DNA of 64,000 nt from Bacillus_BD sp963787345 (GTDB taxonomy: Bacteria; Bacillota; Bacilli; Bacillales; Cytobacillaceae), in assembly GCA_963787345.1 (NCBI GenBank), contig CAWBCW010000036.1, positions 1 to 64,000 of the forward strand. The letters run 5' to 3'. Below the pieces are notes generated by a model. The model saw nothing but the letters and a program-made list of their open reading frames with translations, did no database searches and was not told the DNA's origin. Made by a program: the position numbers and the translations under genes. Shown one piece after another: positions 46,789-56,355 of this stretch. Numbering within the stretch: the stretch's first letter is position 1; each line of letters starts with the position of its first letter.

Positions 46789-48263
46789 AACCCTTCTTTT
46801 CTCCGCTTACTTTTCTGTACAGCTTCTTTTGTACATTCGTAAACCCCTTTTCCGATTAGACTCCCTAAAGGAGTGATCGTACCAGCAAACTCAAAGGATT
46901 TTCCCTTTTGGGCGGCTGCAATAAGGATGCTATCTGTAGATGTTCCCGTTGCAATCGTCCCAGTTATTGGATCTAAAATCTGCAAATCCTGCAGGACCTT
47001 TACCTTTGCCTCTGTCGACGTCATAATACATTGAATGAAAGCTTCTTCAGTTAAATTCCCCTCTACAAACACCCATGTATTAATCGTGCCAGGCTGCGGG
47101 TTATCAAAGCTTCGTTCATAACCTTTCGCTGCATCGACCGCATTCCCTACCCCAGCTGTAACTACAATGAGGATGGAGCAGTCGTCTTCCTCATAAACTC
47201 TTGATACGACATCCTCCGTTACAACTGCTGTCATCATTCCAACCGTTTGTGATGGATCAAAGCCATTTTCTCTTAAAAAGTTTGCCATTTCCTCACGATG
47301 GTTGCTGCAATTATAATCTTTATCCACATGGCGGTTAACAAAAGTATCATGCCAGCCTGTTCCCGATCCGATCACTCCTGAAGACATCGTTCGAAGCGGG
47401 CTTGGTGTTTTCAAGACAATATATTCGGATGTAATGTTTAGTTCGGAATCGGTTACTTTTTCATCTTTTCTTAAAAAGGTAGATTCCGGAAGAAGAACCA
47501 TTTGCGGCGCTGGTACCTTTGGATGCGGATGTTTCTCAATTTTAGTATGATAAACTTCCTCAATGATTTCCTGTTTCAATACTTCATTTGGTGTATTATA
47601 TCGTTTGACTTTTCCATCCTGAAGAAGCAGTAAACGATCACAGTATAAACCAGCCAAATTTAAATCATGAAAAATCGATACAACCGTCAATGACTTTTCC
47701 CTTGTCCACTTTTTCAACAAATCAAGCAATTCCTTTTGATAAGACAAATCAAGGTGGTTCGTTGGTTCATCGAGAAGGAGAATTTCCGGTTCCTGCGCGA
47801 GCGCCTGAGCAAGGAAAGCACGTTGTCTTTCCCCGCCGGAAAGCAGCCCAATCGGATGATCTTGGAGGGAAGAGACTCCAGTCCAATTCATGACCTCATT
47901 AACAATCGTCTCGTCCTTCTCACTCCATTCTTTGAAAAGCCCCTTTTGATGGGCATACCTGCCTAAAGAAACTGTTTCTTTAACACTGTAAGAAAAGGAT
48001 TCCGAGCTATGCTGAGAAAGAACCGCGATTATTCTAGCAAGCTGCTTGGTCGAGTACTTTTTTAAAGGCTCCCCATTTAAAAGAATCTCCCCGTCCCTAA
48101 AAGGCTGCACCCCGCTCATCATTTTTAATAAGGTCGTTTTTCCGCTTCCATTTGGGCCGATAATCCCAAAAAGTTCTCCTTTATGGATCTCAATTGAAAC
48201 GTCTGAAAGAATATTTTCCTCTCCATATCCCCCATGTAAATGTTGGATTTCAAGCATGTTCAT
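46785..48263 (-). CDS. Corrinoid ABC-transporter ATPase fused to adenosylcobinamide amidohydrolase (BtuD-CbiZ)
   Basis: A two-domain protein of 492 aa. Residues 1-250 are a FecE/BtuD-type ABC ATPase with GPNGSGKTTLLK, LLSGGERQRAF and LLLDEPTNHLD. After a short linker, residues about 275-492 are a CbiZ domain (WHDTFVNRHVDKDYNC, VTAGVGNAVDAAKG, GTSTDSILIAA), which hydrolyses adenosylcobinamides to adenosylcobyric acid for remodelling. The fusion couples import with salvage. It lies between btuC and cbiB with four-base overlaps. Confidence 0.93.
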   Translation of the reverse strand: MNMLEIQHLHGGYGEENILSDVSIEIHKGELFGIIGPNGSGKTTLLKMMSGVQPFRDGEILLNGEPLKKYSTKQLARIIAVLSQHSSESFSYSVKETVSLGRYAHQKGLFKEWSEKDETIVNEVMNWTGVSSLQDHPIGLLSGGERQRAFLAQALAQEPEILLLDEPTNHLDLSYQKELLDLLKKWTREKSLTVVSIFHDLNLAGLYCDRLLLLQDGKVKRYNTPNEVLKQEIIEEVYHTKIEKHPHPKVPAPQMVLLPESTFLRKDEKVTDSELNITSEYIVLKTPSPLRTMSSGVIGSGTGWHDTFVNRHVDKDYNCSNHREEMANFLRENGFDPSQTVGMMTAVVTEDVVSRVYEEDDCSILIVVTAGVGNAVDAAKGYERSFDNPQPGTINTWVFVEGNLTEEAFIQCIMTSTEAKVKVLQDLQILDPITGTIATGTSTDSILIAAAQKGKSFEFAGTITPLGSLIGKGVYECTKEAVQKSKRRKEGL

Positions 48264-49318
48264 CTCCTTCTTTCCTTCTTTTTCCGGGCAATCAATATCG
48301 CCGCAAATACGGGTGCGCCGACCAACGAAGTAATTACTCCAATTGGCAGCTCAGTCGGTGAAATAATTGTTCTTGCGATTAAATCAGCTAACATCAAGAA
48401 TCCACTTCCTGTTAGCAGAGACAAAGGCAATAAATGTTTATGGTCAGGCCCCCATAAAATTCGAGTTAAGTGGGGGATGACTAAACCGACGAAACCAATT
48501 GTACCCGAAACAGCTACAGCCGCGCCTGTTAAAATCGAGCCTGCTGTTAAGACAAACATTTTGCGCCTTTGAACATTGACCCCTAAATGCTGGGCTCGCT
48601 CCTCTCCAAATGACATGGCATTTAGTTCATTGACATTCACCAATAAAAGAATAGAACCAATAATGAAGAATGGCAGAATGATTTTGATATATGACCAGCC
48701 TCTCATCGACACACTGCCAAGCAGCCAACTAATAATATGCCGAAGTTCATCACCAGTTAATGCAATCATTAACGAAATAAAAGCCCCTAAAAATGAACTG
48801 AAAATAATTCCTGTTAAAATAATCGTTTCTACCTTCATCGAACGTTCGATTTTTTGGGCAAAGAAGAGAACCAAAAGAATCGTAAAAAACGAAAAGAGGA
48901 TGCTTAAAAATGGCAATGTAAAAGCTCCGATAATAGGCAGCGAAATATTGAAAAAGAGGGTTAACACTGCACCTACTGATGCACCTGATGAAATACCAAG
49001 CGTATAAGGGTCAGCGAGAGGATTTCTTAATAAACCTTGAAAGGCGGCTCCTGCAACCGCAAGAGACGCCCCTACTAAACCTGCCAATATGACTCGCGGC
49101 AGCCGAATATCCATCACAATATTTATGTACATCGGATCAATATGACTCGTGGAATAACGGAAAACTACGGCACCTAGAATTTGAACAATATCAAAAACCG
49201 GTACACGAACCGTACCGATTGAGATCGAAATCAGCATAGAGCCTAGAAAAAAGGCTCCTGCTAATAGATATGCAAACCACTTATTCGTTAAAAAGATCTG
49301 GGTATACCGCTTTTGCAA
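48260..49318 (-). CDS. btuC: Corrinoid ABC-transporter permease BtuC
   Basis: A FecCD-family permease of 352 aa with about ten helices; GASLAVAGAAFQGLLRNPLADPYTLGISSGAS (in two stretches) and GFVGLVIPHLTR are family signatures. The start TTG at 49318 lies inside the end of btuF by 38 bases, after GAGGAAC. It forms the importer with BtuF and the BtuD domain. Confidence 0.94.
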   Translation of the reverse strand: MQKRYTQIFLTNKWFAYLLAGAFFLGSMLISISIGTVRVPVFDIVQILGAVVFRYSTSHIDPMYINIVMDIRLPRVILAGLVGASLAVAGAAFQGLLRNPLADPYTLGISSGASVGAVLTLFFNISLPIIGAFTLPFLSILFSFFTILLVLFFAQKIERSMKVETIILTGIIFSSFLGAFISLMIALTGDELRHIISWLLGSVSMRGWSYIKIILPFFIIGSILLLVNVNELNAMSFGEERAQHLGVNVQRRKMFVLTAGSILTGAAVAVSGTIGFVGLVIPHLTRILWGPDHKHLLPLSLLTGSGFLMLADLIARTIISPTELPIGVITSLVGAPVFAAILIARKKKERRR

Positions 49319-50246
49319 GTTCCTCTACTCCTTCAACAAGACGAGGGCCAGGACGGGTTACTGTGTCTGAATTAACATCAACCACTTGCTCATTTTTAAT
49401 TGCATTCATATCCTGCCAGCCTTCACGACTTAAGACTTGTTGTACTGCATTTTCAACATAGTCACCATATGTTAGCACGATCACATCAGGGTTGGCTGCG
49501 ATCACAGCTTCTTGATCCAATTGTGGCCAACCAGATTCTGTCACTATATTTTCTGCATTAACCATTGTTAGCATTTCATCCATAATCGAATCTTTTCCTA
49601 CCGTAAAGTGAGCTGGGTCAATTTCAATATATACGTTTTTCTTATCCTTTATTTCCGCAACTTTTTCTTGAATTTCTTCTACCTTTGTTCTCATGTTTGA
49701 AACGAGCTTTTCTGCTTCTTCTGCTGCACCTGTTGCTTTCCCAATCACTTCAATTGAATCATACACCTCAGAGAAAGTATCCGCATCCTGAACTGTAAAA
49801 ACGGTAATCCCAGCACCTCTTAATTGTTGAATTCCTTCTTCCGATAAGCCCATCGCTGATCCATGTCCAAGAACAAGATCCGGCTGTAATGAAATAATTT
49901 TCTCCACATTAAATTCCATGTCGCCTACCGTTTCTTTCCCCTTTACTTCCTCTGGATACGTATCATTATCGGTAACTCCCACAATCTTATCGCCAAGTCC
50001 TAACTCAAAAGCGATCTCCGTATTACTCGGTATCAACGAAACAATCCGCTCCGGCTTGCTCTCAATAACAACTTCTTCACCCGTTGCGTCTTTTATCGTA
50101 ACCGGAAAACTAGTTGATTCCGGTTGCTCCGTTCCTGCCCCTTGATTGTTATCGTTCTTTTCTGTTTCATTATTTGCTGTACCGCATCCGACTAAAACTC
50201 CAATCGAAAGCAACAGGATAAACAATAATGCATGAACCTTTTTCAA
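49281..50246 (-). CDS. btuF: Corrinoid-binding lipoprotein BtuF
   Basis: A substrate-binding lipoprotein: signal peptide with VLVGC lipobox and lipidated Cys21, then a helical-backbone binding protein of the BtuF/FecB class (RIVSLIPSNTEIAFELGLGDKIVGVT; VEKIISLQPDLVLGHGS). 321 aa. It is the first gene after the cobalamin riboswitch, so vitamin B12 should repress the whole operon. Confidence 0.94.
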   Translation of the reverse strand: MKKVHALLFILLLSIGVLVGCGTANNETEKNDNNQGAGTEQPESTSFPVTIKDATGEEVVIESKPERIVSLIPSNTEIAFELGLGDKIVGVTDNDTYPEEVKGKETVGDMEFNVEKIISLQPDLVLGHGSAMGLSEEGIQQLRGAGITVFTVQDADTFSEVYDSIEVIGKATGAAEEAEKLVSNMRTKVEEIQEKVAEIKDKKNVYIEIDPAHFTVGKDSIMDEMLTMVNAENIVTESGWPQLDQEAVIAANPDVIVLTYGDYVENAVQQVLSREGWQDMNAIKNEQVVDVNSDTVTRPGPRLVEGVEELAKAVYPDLFNE

Positions 50247-50355
50247 ATTGATCTCCCCTTTTTCTAATTATTAATTACTTACTTTTATACCTTTATTAAA
50301 ATGGCTTTAATGCTAGTGTTGCCTCAAAATTAGCCGTTAACAGAGCCATAAAAAC

Positions 50356-50595
50356 AAAAAAGCATCTCTATGAGTTAAGAGATGCAGAAAGACCGTTGTT
50401 TACTAGCCGTTCATACACCTTCCTATCCTCGTAGGTTTGTGTTGGTGCAGAAAAACTAGGCAGGTCTCCTGGCTCTTGGTCATCGTTCCCCGCTCCTTCC
50501 CGTACAGATTGTACAGTGGATGTGCAGGTTACTCGCAATTACAGTGGCGGGACCGCGTTGGATTTTCACCAACTTCCCTATTAAGTCTTAAAAAA
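50356..50595 (-). ncRNA. Cobalamin riboswitch with terminator platform
   Basis: On the minus strand, the aptamer covers about 50592-50450: GGGAAG...GGTGAAAATCC, GCGGTCCCGCCACTGT, the box GAGCCAGGAGACCTGCC near 50480-50460 and a partner GCTGAGT-like strand. The expression platform ends in GCATCTCT/AGAGATGC with a T-run at 50356-50385, about 110 bases before btuF. Cobalamin should promote the terminator and block transcription. Confidence 0.93.
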
Positions 50596-50741
50596 ACAGA
50601 AAAGCCGAAATGCTAAAGATCTTTCTTCTTTTCCAAAGACACCTAATTTTTTCGTATGAAATTTTCCGTTCATTGTTCACATTATAGCATGTTATGCTAA
50701 ATTGGGAAGATTTTCTCCAAAACAACTCTAAATTTGTCGAA

Positions 50742-51512
50742 TTAATTAGAGCGCATCTTCCACTCCCGCGACTTTTTATCAAAAATCAACTTAGCATCAC
50801 AAGCTCGTTTTCGACTCTTTTCGTACTCCTCGTGCATGTCATCCATATTGGAAAAGTCACCGATCACCCACATTGGAATCTCAACTTGATTACGGCTCTG
50901 GGCAATTTCTTTCAGGGATAGGACCATCCCTTCACTCATGTATCCCTTTAACGAGAGTAAAAGGTGCTGATCAACAGAAGGATAGACCTTTTTCTTCATT
51001 AGACTTAAAAGACCTTTCCCAGGTTTGATGACATCCAGTTTCATCGGAATCATTTCACCAAGCAAATGATAGAAATCATTTAAATTACGATAATACGTTT
51101 TATTAAGCCACCCGTCATCAATAGCTAGATAAGTAAACCGATTTCCCAAATAATTATAAAATGGGGCACGCAGCGGTTCCTTCATATGGCCGAGATAAAG
51201 CAGTTCGGCTAATACCTGTCCAGAAACTTCATCCAATCCTTCCATTTCCTCAAAGTCAATCCAACAAAAATCACCATATCGGGATACGTCTTCCCCTGCT
51301 AATTTCATTACCCGTTTCCGAGGAATATAATCAAGTAATGTGTGTAAATTAACATCAGCATCATCAAAACGATGTTTAAGCAAAAGCATATGATTGATCG
51401 AGTCATACAACGCTCGGACAAACTCACTAAAGTCAATCCCTGATGATAAAACATACCGGTTTCTTTCATTTAAATGGACGTAAATAACACCTTGTTTCCG
51501 ATTCCTTTTCAA
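50742..51512 (-). CDS. Conserved Bacillaceae protein of unknown function (256 aa)
   Basis: A soluble protein of 256 aa beginning KRNRKQGVIYVHLNERNRYVLSSG, with EEMEGLDEVSGQVLAELLYLGHMK and DDGWLNKTYYRNLNDFY inside. No signal, membrane helix or catalytic motif is visible. I recall similar proteins in many Bacillus genomes, some mislabelled as oxalate:formate antiporter, which this sequence does not support because it lacks membrane helices. It is transcribed towards the riboswitch and divergently from mgtE. Confidence 0.75.
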   Translation of the reverse strand: MKRNRKQGVIYVHLNERNRYVLSSGIDFSEFVRALYDSINHMLLLKHRFDDADVNLHTLLDYIPRKRVMKLAGEDVSRYGDFCWIDFEEMEGLDEVSGQVLAELLYLGHMKEPLRAPFYNYLGNRFTYLAIDDGWLNKTYYRNLNDFYHLLGEMIPMKLDVIKPGKGLLSLMKKKVYPSVDQHLLLSLKGYMSEGMVLSLKEIAQSRNQVEIPMWVIGDFSNMDDMHEEYEKSRKRACDAKLIFDKKSREWKMRSN

Positions 51513-51835
51513 CGACGAGACCCCCGAACAAATGTTAAAAGCAGACTATAGTCACAATATCTTGATTATATAATAGCAGATTATAGAGAAAATATCTTAT
51601 ATATAAACACCTTGTAATCATTCTGTATGGATTGTAATAAAACAGATTACCTTTTATTTCTTCTACCCTTCCCCTTTTCATTAAACAGACATATTTTATA
51701 ATATCGTACTACACTTTTTCACAACCTTTGAAAACTTTCGTTTCAAAATAATTATTTTTTCATTATAATAAGCGTTGGAGCTCTGCACTTAAATAGATAG
51801 ATAATACCTTTTCCTGCGGAAGGAGAGTGAGAAGT
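51513..51835. other. AT-rich divergent intergenic region upstream of mgtE
   Basis: About 320 bases with no gene. It holds a 35-bp imperfect tandem repeat at 51541-51610 (GCAGACTATAG... and GCAGATTATAG...). No M-box riboswitch is seen, although mgtE of B. subtilis has one. Confidence 0.5.
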
Positions 51836-53194
51836 ATGATTCAAAACTTAACCGAGGATCAAATCACACTTCAAATCATTAAAGCTTTAAAAGAAAATAA
51901 ACAAAAAGACTTGGATGCCATATTAGAAGAATTGCATCCGTATGACATTGCTCAAATCTATAAAGGTCTGCCGGAAAAGCACCGCATCCGCTTTCTCATT
52001 CATTTGAAGATTAATGTCCTTGCCGACTTTATCCAAGAATTAAATCGAGAAGAGCAATTTGATGTCTTAAATCGTCTTGGAATTGACCGGAAAAATAAAG
52101 TTCTCGATGAAATGGATAATGATGACTTAGCTTCCCTCTTGGATGAACTATCGCCTGAAAAGATGGAAGCCCTATTATCAGGAATGAAAAAGGAAGAGTC
52201 GCAAATTGTTCAGGATATCATTAACTATCCTCCTGAAACATCCGGACGGTTGATGACAAACCGCTTTGTCTGGATTCGGGACTACTATACAGTTAAAGAT
52301 GCTGTAGGAAAACTAAAAAGCTTTGCAGAATTTGCCGAAACAATTAACTACTTGTATGTCGTCGACCAACATCGAAAACTCGTGGGGGTTGTCTCCTATC
52401 GTGACTTACTTTTAGCCGATGCCGAGGTGCGGATTCATAGCATTATGTATGAACGGGTTATTGCAGTTCCTGATTCAGCCGACCAAGAAGAAGTCGCTCG
52501 ACTAATTGGACGCTATGACTTCCTGGCAATTCCTGTTGTTAATGAAGAAAATGTGTTAGTCGGTATTGTAACGATCGATGATATTATTGACGTCGTCATC
52601 CAAGAAGCAAATGAAGACATTGAAAAATTATCTGCATCTGGTAAATCCATTGATTTTGATACGAAAGCGTTTGTAGCTTCCTATCGACGGCTTCCTTGGC
52701 TGATTTTACTCTTATTTATTGGACTCATCTCAGGCAGTATTATTAGCAACTATGAACAAACCTTGCAGAAAGTGGTCGCTCTTACTTATTTCATGCCGAT
52801 GATTTCAGGGATGACAGGAAACACCGGAACCCAATCATTAGCTGTTGTCGTACGAGGGCTCGCAACAGATGACCTAGATAAAAAGGCAATTTTCCGAGTA
52901 ATTATGAGGGAATTTAAAGTCGGACTGATGATTGGGTTAACGTGCGGAATTTTAATTTCCATTATTGCCTACGTTTGGCAAGGAAATGCGATTCTCGGTT
53001 TAGTCGTAGGTGCCTCGCTTTTCCTTACTTTGATCATTGGTACGTTAGCAGGAACGATCATCCCTGTATGTCTCTATAAAGTGAAGATTGACCCTGCAGT
53101 TGCATCAGGACCGTTAATTACAACATTAAATGATATTTTCTCCTTAATAATTTACTTTGGCATTGCCACTGCTTTTATTTATTATTTAATTTAA
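51836..53194 (+). CDS. mgtE: Magnesium transporter MgtE
   Basis: A magnesium-gated channel of 452 aa: N-terminal superhelical domain, two CBS domains (about 135-255), then five membrane helices with PMISGMTGNTGTQSLAVVVRG, the pore signature. The ATG at 51836 has GGAG about 10 bases upstream; GTG at 51827 is within that site. A terminator follows. Confidence 0.95.
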   Translation: MIQNLTEDQITLQIIKALKENKQKDLDAILEELHPYDIAQIYKGLPEKHRIRFLIHLKINVLADFIQELNREEQFDVLNRLGIDRKNKVLDEMDNDDLASLLDELSPEKMEALLSGMKKEESQIVQDIINYPPETSGRLMTNRFVWIRDYYTVKDAVGKLKSFAEFAETINYLYVVDQHRKLVGVVSYRDLLLADAEVRIHSIMYERVIAVPDSADQEEVARLIGRYDFLAIPVVNEENVLVGIVTIDDIIDVVIQEANEDIEKLSASGKSIDFDTKAFVASYRRLPWLILLLFIGLISGSIISNYEQTLQKVVALTYFMPMISGMTGNTGTQSLAVVVRGLATDDLDKKAIFRVIMREFKVGLMIGLTCGILISIIAYVWQGNAILGLVVGASLFLTLIIGTLAGTIIPVCLYKVKIDPAVASGPLITTLNDIFSLIIYFGIATAFIYYLI

Positions 53195-53195
53195 A

Positions 53196-53222
53196 GGCAC
53201 AAATCTGTTTGTGTCTTTTTTC
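53196..53222 (+). terminator. Terminator of mgtE
   Basis: GGCACAAA and TTTGTGTC arms followed by six Ts. Confidence 0.85.
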
Positions 53223-53367
53223 TGCGGAAAAATTGGTTACCGATAAATTGAAACCTTAGTAGCAGTTAGAACGTTAAATATATTGTCGAAAGTGAAATTC
53301 TCTGCTAGTCTGTTAATAGATTCGAAATATTGTTACTTTAACCTTGAGTGAAAATAGGTGAACATTC

Positions 53368-54573
53368 ATGGATTATAAAAAGAAAGTGGCCGAAAGGTTC
53401 GATTGGTCTTTAACTCTCTTATTATTTTTATTTTTTCTAGTTAGCTGTATAGCCATTTACAGTGGTCAAGCGTCAGGTCAGTATGGTGAAACCAATTTCT
53501 TAATCCAACAAATTTTTTGGTATGCGGTAGGTGCGGGAATCATCGCAGTCGTAATGTACTTTGACAGTGATCAGCTCAAAAGACTCACTTGGTTTATTTA
53601 TGGGTTTGGAATTTTATTATTATTCATATTAGCTGTTGCACCGATAACTCCTATCACTCCAAGAATAAATGGGGCACAAAGCTGGTTCCAACTTCCATTC
53701 GGTTCAATTCAACCGTCCGAGTTTATGAAGGTTTTTCTCATCATTGCCTTAAGCAGGACGGTTCAAAGTCACAATGAAAAGACTTTAACGAGAACGATAA
53801 ATACTGATTTTAAGTTACTTTTTAAAATTGGACTCGTTACAGGGGTTCCCATTCTTCTTGTAATGATGCAGCCTGACTTAGGAACGTCGCTTGTTATGCT
53901 CGCCATTATGACTGGGGTAATCTTCGCTTCAGGAATTTCGTGGAAGATCATTACAGCCATTTATGGATTTGGAATTACCCTTATGGGGATCATTTTGTAC
54001 TTTGTTTTATGGGCACCACAAATTTTAGAGAAATATTTAAATGTAAAACCTTATCAGTTTGACCGTATTTATTCTTGGATTGATCCGAATAATAATGCGG
54101 GAGGTTACCATTTATCCAACTCATTAAAAGCAATTGGCTCAGGTCAATTACTAGGAAAAGGGTTTGGAGATCGAAAAGTGTATATCCCAGAAAGTCACAC
54201 GGATTTTATTTTTAGTGTTATCGGCGAGGAATACGGCTTCTTAGGGGGAAGCATTGTCGTCGGTTTGTTTTTCCTCCTTATTTATCATCTAACAAAAACA
54301 GCTTTAGAAACAACCGATCCATTTAATACGTATATTTGTGTCGGTATTATTTGTATGATCACGTTTCACGTTTTTCAAAATATCGGGATGACCATTCAAG
54401 TATTACCGATCACCGGGATTCCACTCCCTTTTATTAGCTACGGAGGAAGTTCATTAATGGGAAATATGTTCGCAATGGGACTGATATACAGCATTCATTA
54501 TCATCATCGAAGCTATATGTTCTCATCAAACGAAACTTATAACGAGACAAATGTACGCGAACACAACTACTAA
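53368..54573 (+). CDS. SEDS-family peptidoglycan polymerase, RodA-like
   Basis: A ten-helix membrane protein of the SEDS (FtsW/RodA/SpoVE) family that polymerises glycan strands from lipid II. PSEFMKVFLIIALSR, QPDLGTSLVM, GYHLSNSLKAIGSGQLLGKGF and ITGIPLPFISYGGSSLMGNM are the family motifs. 401 aa. AGGTGAAC precedes the ATG. It resembles RodA more than FtsW, but the division or elongation role cannot be fixed here because the partner class B PBP gene is not nearby. Confidence 0.9.
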   Translation: MDYKKKVAERFDWSLTLLLFLFFLVSCIAIYSGQASGQYGETNFLIQQIFWYAVGAGIIAVVMYFDSDQLKRLTWFIYGFGILLLFILAVAPITPITPRINGAQSWFQLPFGSIQPSEFMKVFLIIALSRTVQSHNEKTLTRTINTDFKLLFKIGLVTGVPILLVMMQPDLGTSLVMLAIMTGVIFASGISWKIITAIYGFGITLMGIILYFVLWAPQILEKYLNVKPYQFDRIYSWIDPNNNAGGYHLSNSLKAIGSGQLLGKGFGDRKVYIPESHTDFIFSVIGEEYGFLGGSIVVGLFFLLIYHLTKTALETTDPFNTYICVGIICMITFHVFQNIGMTIQVLPITGIPLPFISYGGSSLMGNMFAMGLIYSIHYHHRSYMFSSNETYNETNVREHNY

Positions 54574-54597
54574 TCAAACATTTGTTTAACCTCATCA

Positions 54598-54641
54598 AAG
54601 AGTCTATTTCAAAACATTGCTTTTGAAATAGACTCTTTTTT
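54598..54641 (+). terminator. Terminator of the RodA-like gene
   Basis: AAGAGTCTATTTCAAAA pairs with TTTTGAAATAGACTCTT, followed by a T-run. Confidence 0.9.
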
Positions 54642-54699
54642 AGTTATCCATCTGTTATAGACTGATGGCGAATTTAAGATGAATACCTCTACTTTTAAA

Positions 54700-54762
54700 T
54701 TATAATAATAATTTAATTAAAATAATTATTATTTAGTATTGATTTTTAAAAACTATTTGTTA
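54700..54762 (+). promoter_or_regulatory. dps promoter with possible PerR/Fur-like box
   Basis: TTGATT, 16-base spacer and TATAAT lie upstream of dps. Just before them is an AT-rich inverted stretch containing ATAATTATTAT, the 11-base core of the PerR box TTATAATTATTATAA. The match is partial. Confidence 0.5.
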
Positions 54763-54800
54763 TAATAAATATATAAGATATCAAGGAGGAATGATTGATA

Positions 54801-55250
54801 ATGACCGTACAAACTAAAACCATTCAATCGGAGTTAAATTTACAAATTGCTAACTGGAGCGTTCTTTATACAAAGCTACATCGCTTCCACTGGTATGTAA
54901 AAGGTCCTGCATTCTTCACATTACACGCTAAATTTGAAGAGCTTTATGATGAAGCAGCACTTGTTGTAGACGAAGCAGCTGAACGTTTACTTGCTATTGG
55001 CGGTCAACCTGTTGCTACATTGAAAGAATACTTAGAAACAGCAACGATCGAAGAATCAGCCCATGAAACTAAAGCGGCTGAAATGGTTGCAACTCTTGTT
55101 AAAGATTACAATGCCATTAAAGAAAGCTTAAATAAATTAGCAAAAGTGGCTGACGCTGAAGATGATACGATCACAAACGATTTTGCTATTGGCCTAATTG
55201 AGAAAATCGATACGCATGTTTGGATGCTTAGCGCTTTTTTAGAAGCTTAA
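54801..55250 (+). CDS. dps: Dps/MrgA-type ferritin-like protein
   Basis: A 149-residue miniferritin that oxidises iron with peroxide and protects DNA. LHRFHWYVKGPAFFTLHAKFEELYDEA contains the conserved ferroxidase His, Asp/Glu residues (about 30-56). AAGGAGG is about 11 bases before the ATG at 54801. PerR-type control is plausible from upstream sequence and would fit known MrgA regulation. It stands alone between terminators. Confidence 0.93.
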   Translation: MTVQTKTIQSELNLQIANWSVLYTKLHRFHWYVKGPAFFTLHAKFEELYDEAALVVDEAAERLLAIGGQPVATLKEYLETATIEESAHETKAAEMVATLVKDYNAIKESLNKLAKVADAEDDTITNDFAIGLIEKIDTHVWMLSAFLEA

Positions 55251-55285
55251 GGTTTTGGGAATTATTCCCTCTATATAGTTTACCG

Positions 55286-55342
55286 AAAAACAAGAAAAGA
55301 ATATGTGAGCTAAGTCACATATTCTTTTCTTCTTGTTTTTTT
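55286..55342. terminator. Bidirectional terminator between dps and the deacetylase gene
   Basis: A long stem (AAACAAGAAAAGAATATGTGA and its complement, with small interruptions) lies between convergent genes, with A and T runs at the ends. Confidence 0.85.
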
Positions 55343-56126
55343 ATGACATTGGTCCTTCCAGCAATCCAGAATCAGGAAGTAAAGAGGAAAGTGGCACAAT
55401 ATTTGCCTGTTTTTGATATTCAGGGATATAACTTTTTAAAGCAGTGACTACTTTATCACCCGTTAGCCCCACATGGCCAATGGCAATCAAAAACTGTTCA
55501 CTATCACCCAGTTCTTTTATTAAATTGGATGCCTGCTTGTTGATGTGTCTATCCGTGTATACATGATCAAAAAACATATTGTTTTCTAAATAAGGGACGG
55601 ATAATTCTTTGGCAAGTTTAGGTATGACACTTTTCCCCGTTGTTTTACTATCAAGATAAAACAATCCCTTTTCTTTACAAACCTCCAGCACAACCCTCAT
55701 GATTCTTTCATCTTCCGTTACTTTCGATCCCATATGATGGTTCATGCCAACCGCATAAGGGATATCCTCAATCGCACGGGTTACCCCTTTCCTTATTTCG
55801 TCATCACTCATATCTGTTGTAATCGCACCGGGTCCAAGCCAACTCTTCTTGCCTTTTTTCGGTTCCATCGGCAAATGGACAATCACTTCATGGCCTTTTT
55901 CATGAGCTAATTTTGCGTCTCTTTCAGTTGTTGATAAAAAAGGCATAATCGCTGCCGTGATCGGAATAGGAAGATTCAACATCTCCTCGGTTGCTTTCAT
56001 ATTGTTGCCGAAATCATCAATGACAATGGCAATTTCCTTTTTGTCCGGCTCTTTCGTTTCCTCTGACAGGACCGTATTTGGGAACACAAAGCAAATTAGA
56101 AGAATAGACGTCATTAGAACTCTCAT
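55341..56126 (-). CDS. Divergent polysaccharide deacetylase family protein (YibQ-like)
   Basis: A secreted protein of 261 aa: signal peptide to about residue 21, then a NodB-like beta/alpha barrel of the divergent deacetylase group (IAIVIDDFGNN with Asp pair, VIVHLPMEP, GMNHHMGSKVTED, YLDSKTTG). The ATG at 56126 has AAAGGAG about 10 bases upstream; the open frame extends to 56165. The substrate is not known. Confidence 0.88.
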   Translation of the reverse strand: MRVLMTSILLICFVFPNTVLSEETKEPDKKEIAIVIDDFGNNMKATEEMLNLPIPITAAIMPFLSTTERDAKLAHEKGHEVIVHLPMEPKKGKKSWLGPGAITTDMSDDEIRKGVTRAIEDIPYAVGMNHHMGSKVTEDERIMRVVLEVCKEKGLFYLDSKTTGKSVIPKLAKELSVPYLENNMFFDHVYTDRHINKQASNLIKELGDSEQFLIAIGHVGLTGDKVVTALKSYIPEYQKQANIVPLSSLLPDSGLLEGPMS

Positions 56127-56324
56127 AACAAAACAGCTCCTTTTTTTCTTATTAAGGTGTCTCAAATATAAGTTTATTAGTCGCAGAAGTTGAAAGCCTG
56201 CCGGGTTACTTTTCCATAAAACGAAACTAGGTTTAATTAATGGATATTCCGGTTCAATTCCTCTCCATTTTGGGATTTCTCCTCAAAATCTTCTTAAGAA
56301 CAGTCCACTTTTTTATAAAAACGT

Positions 56325-56353
56325 CAAAAAAGAGGAGCCTTTGGCCCCTCTTC
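56325..56353 (-). terminator. Terminator of potABCD
   Basis: GAGGGGCC and GGCTCCTC arms with a T-run on the minus strand right after potD. Confidence 0.85.
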
Positions 56354-56355
56354 TC

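Noticed and set aside
51513..51835. M-box riboswitch upstream of mgtE
   Set aside because: The conserved M-box segments were not visible by eye; a covariance search would be decisive.
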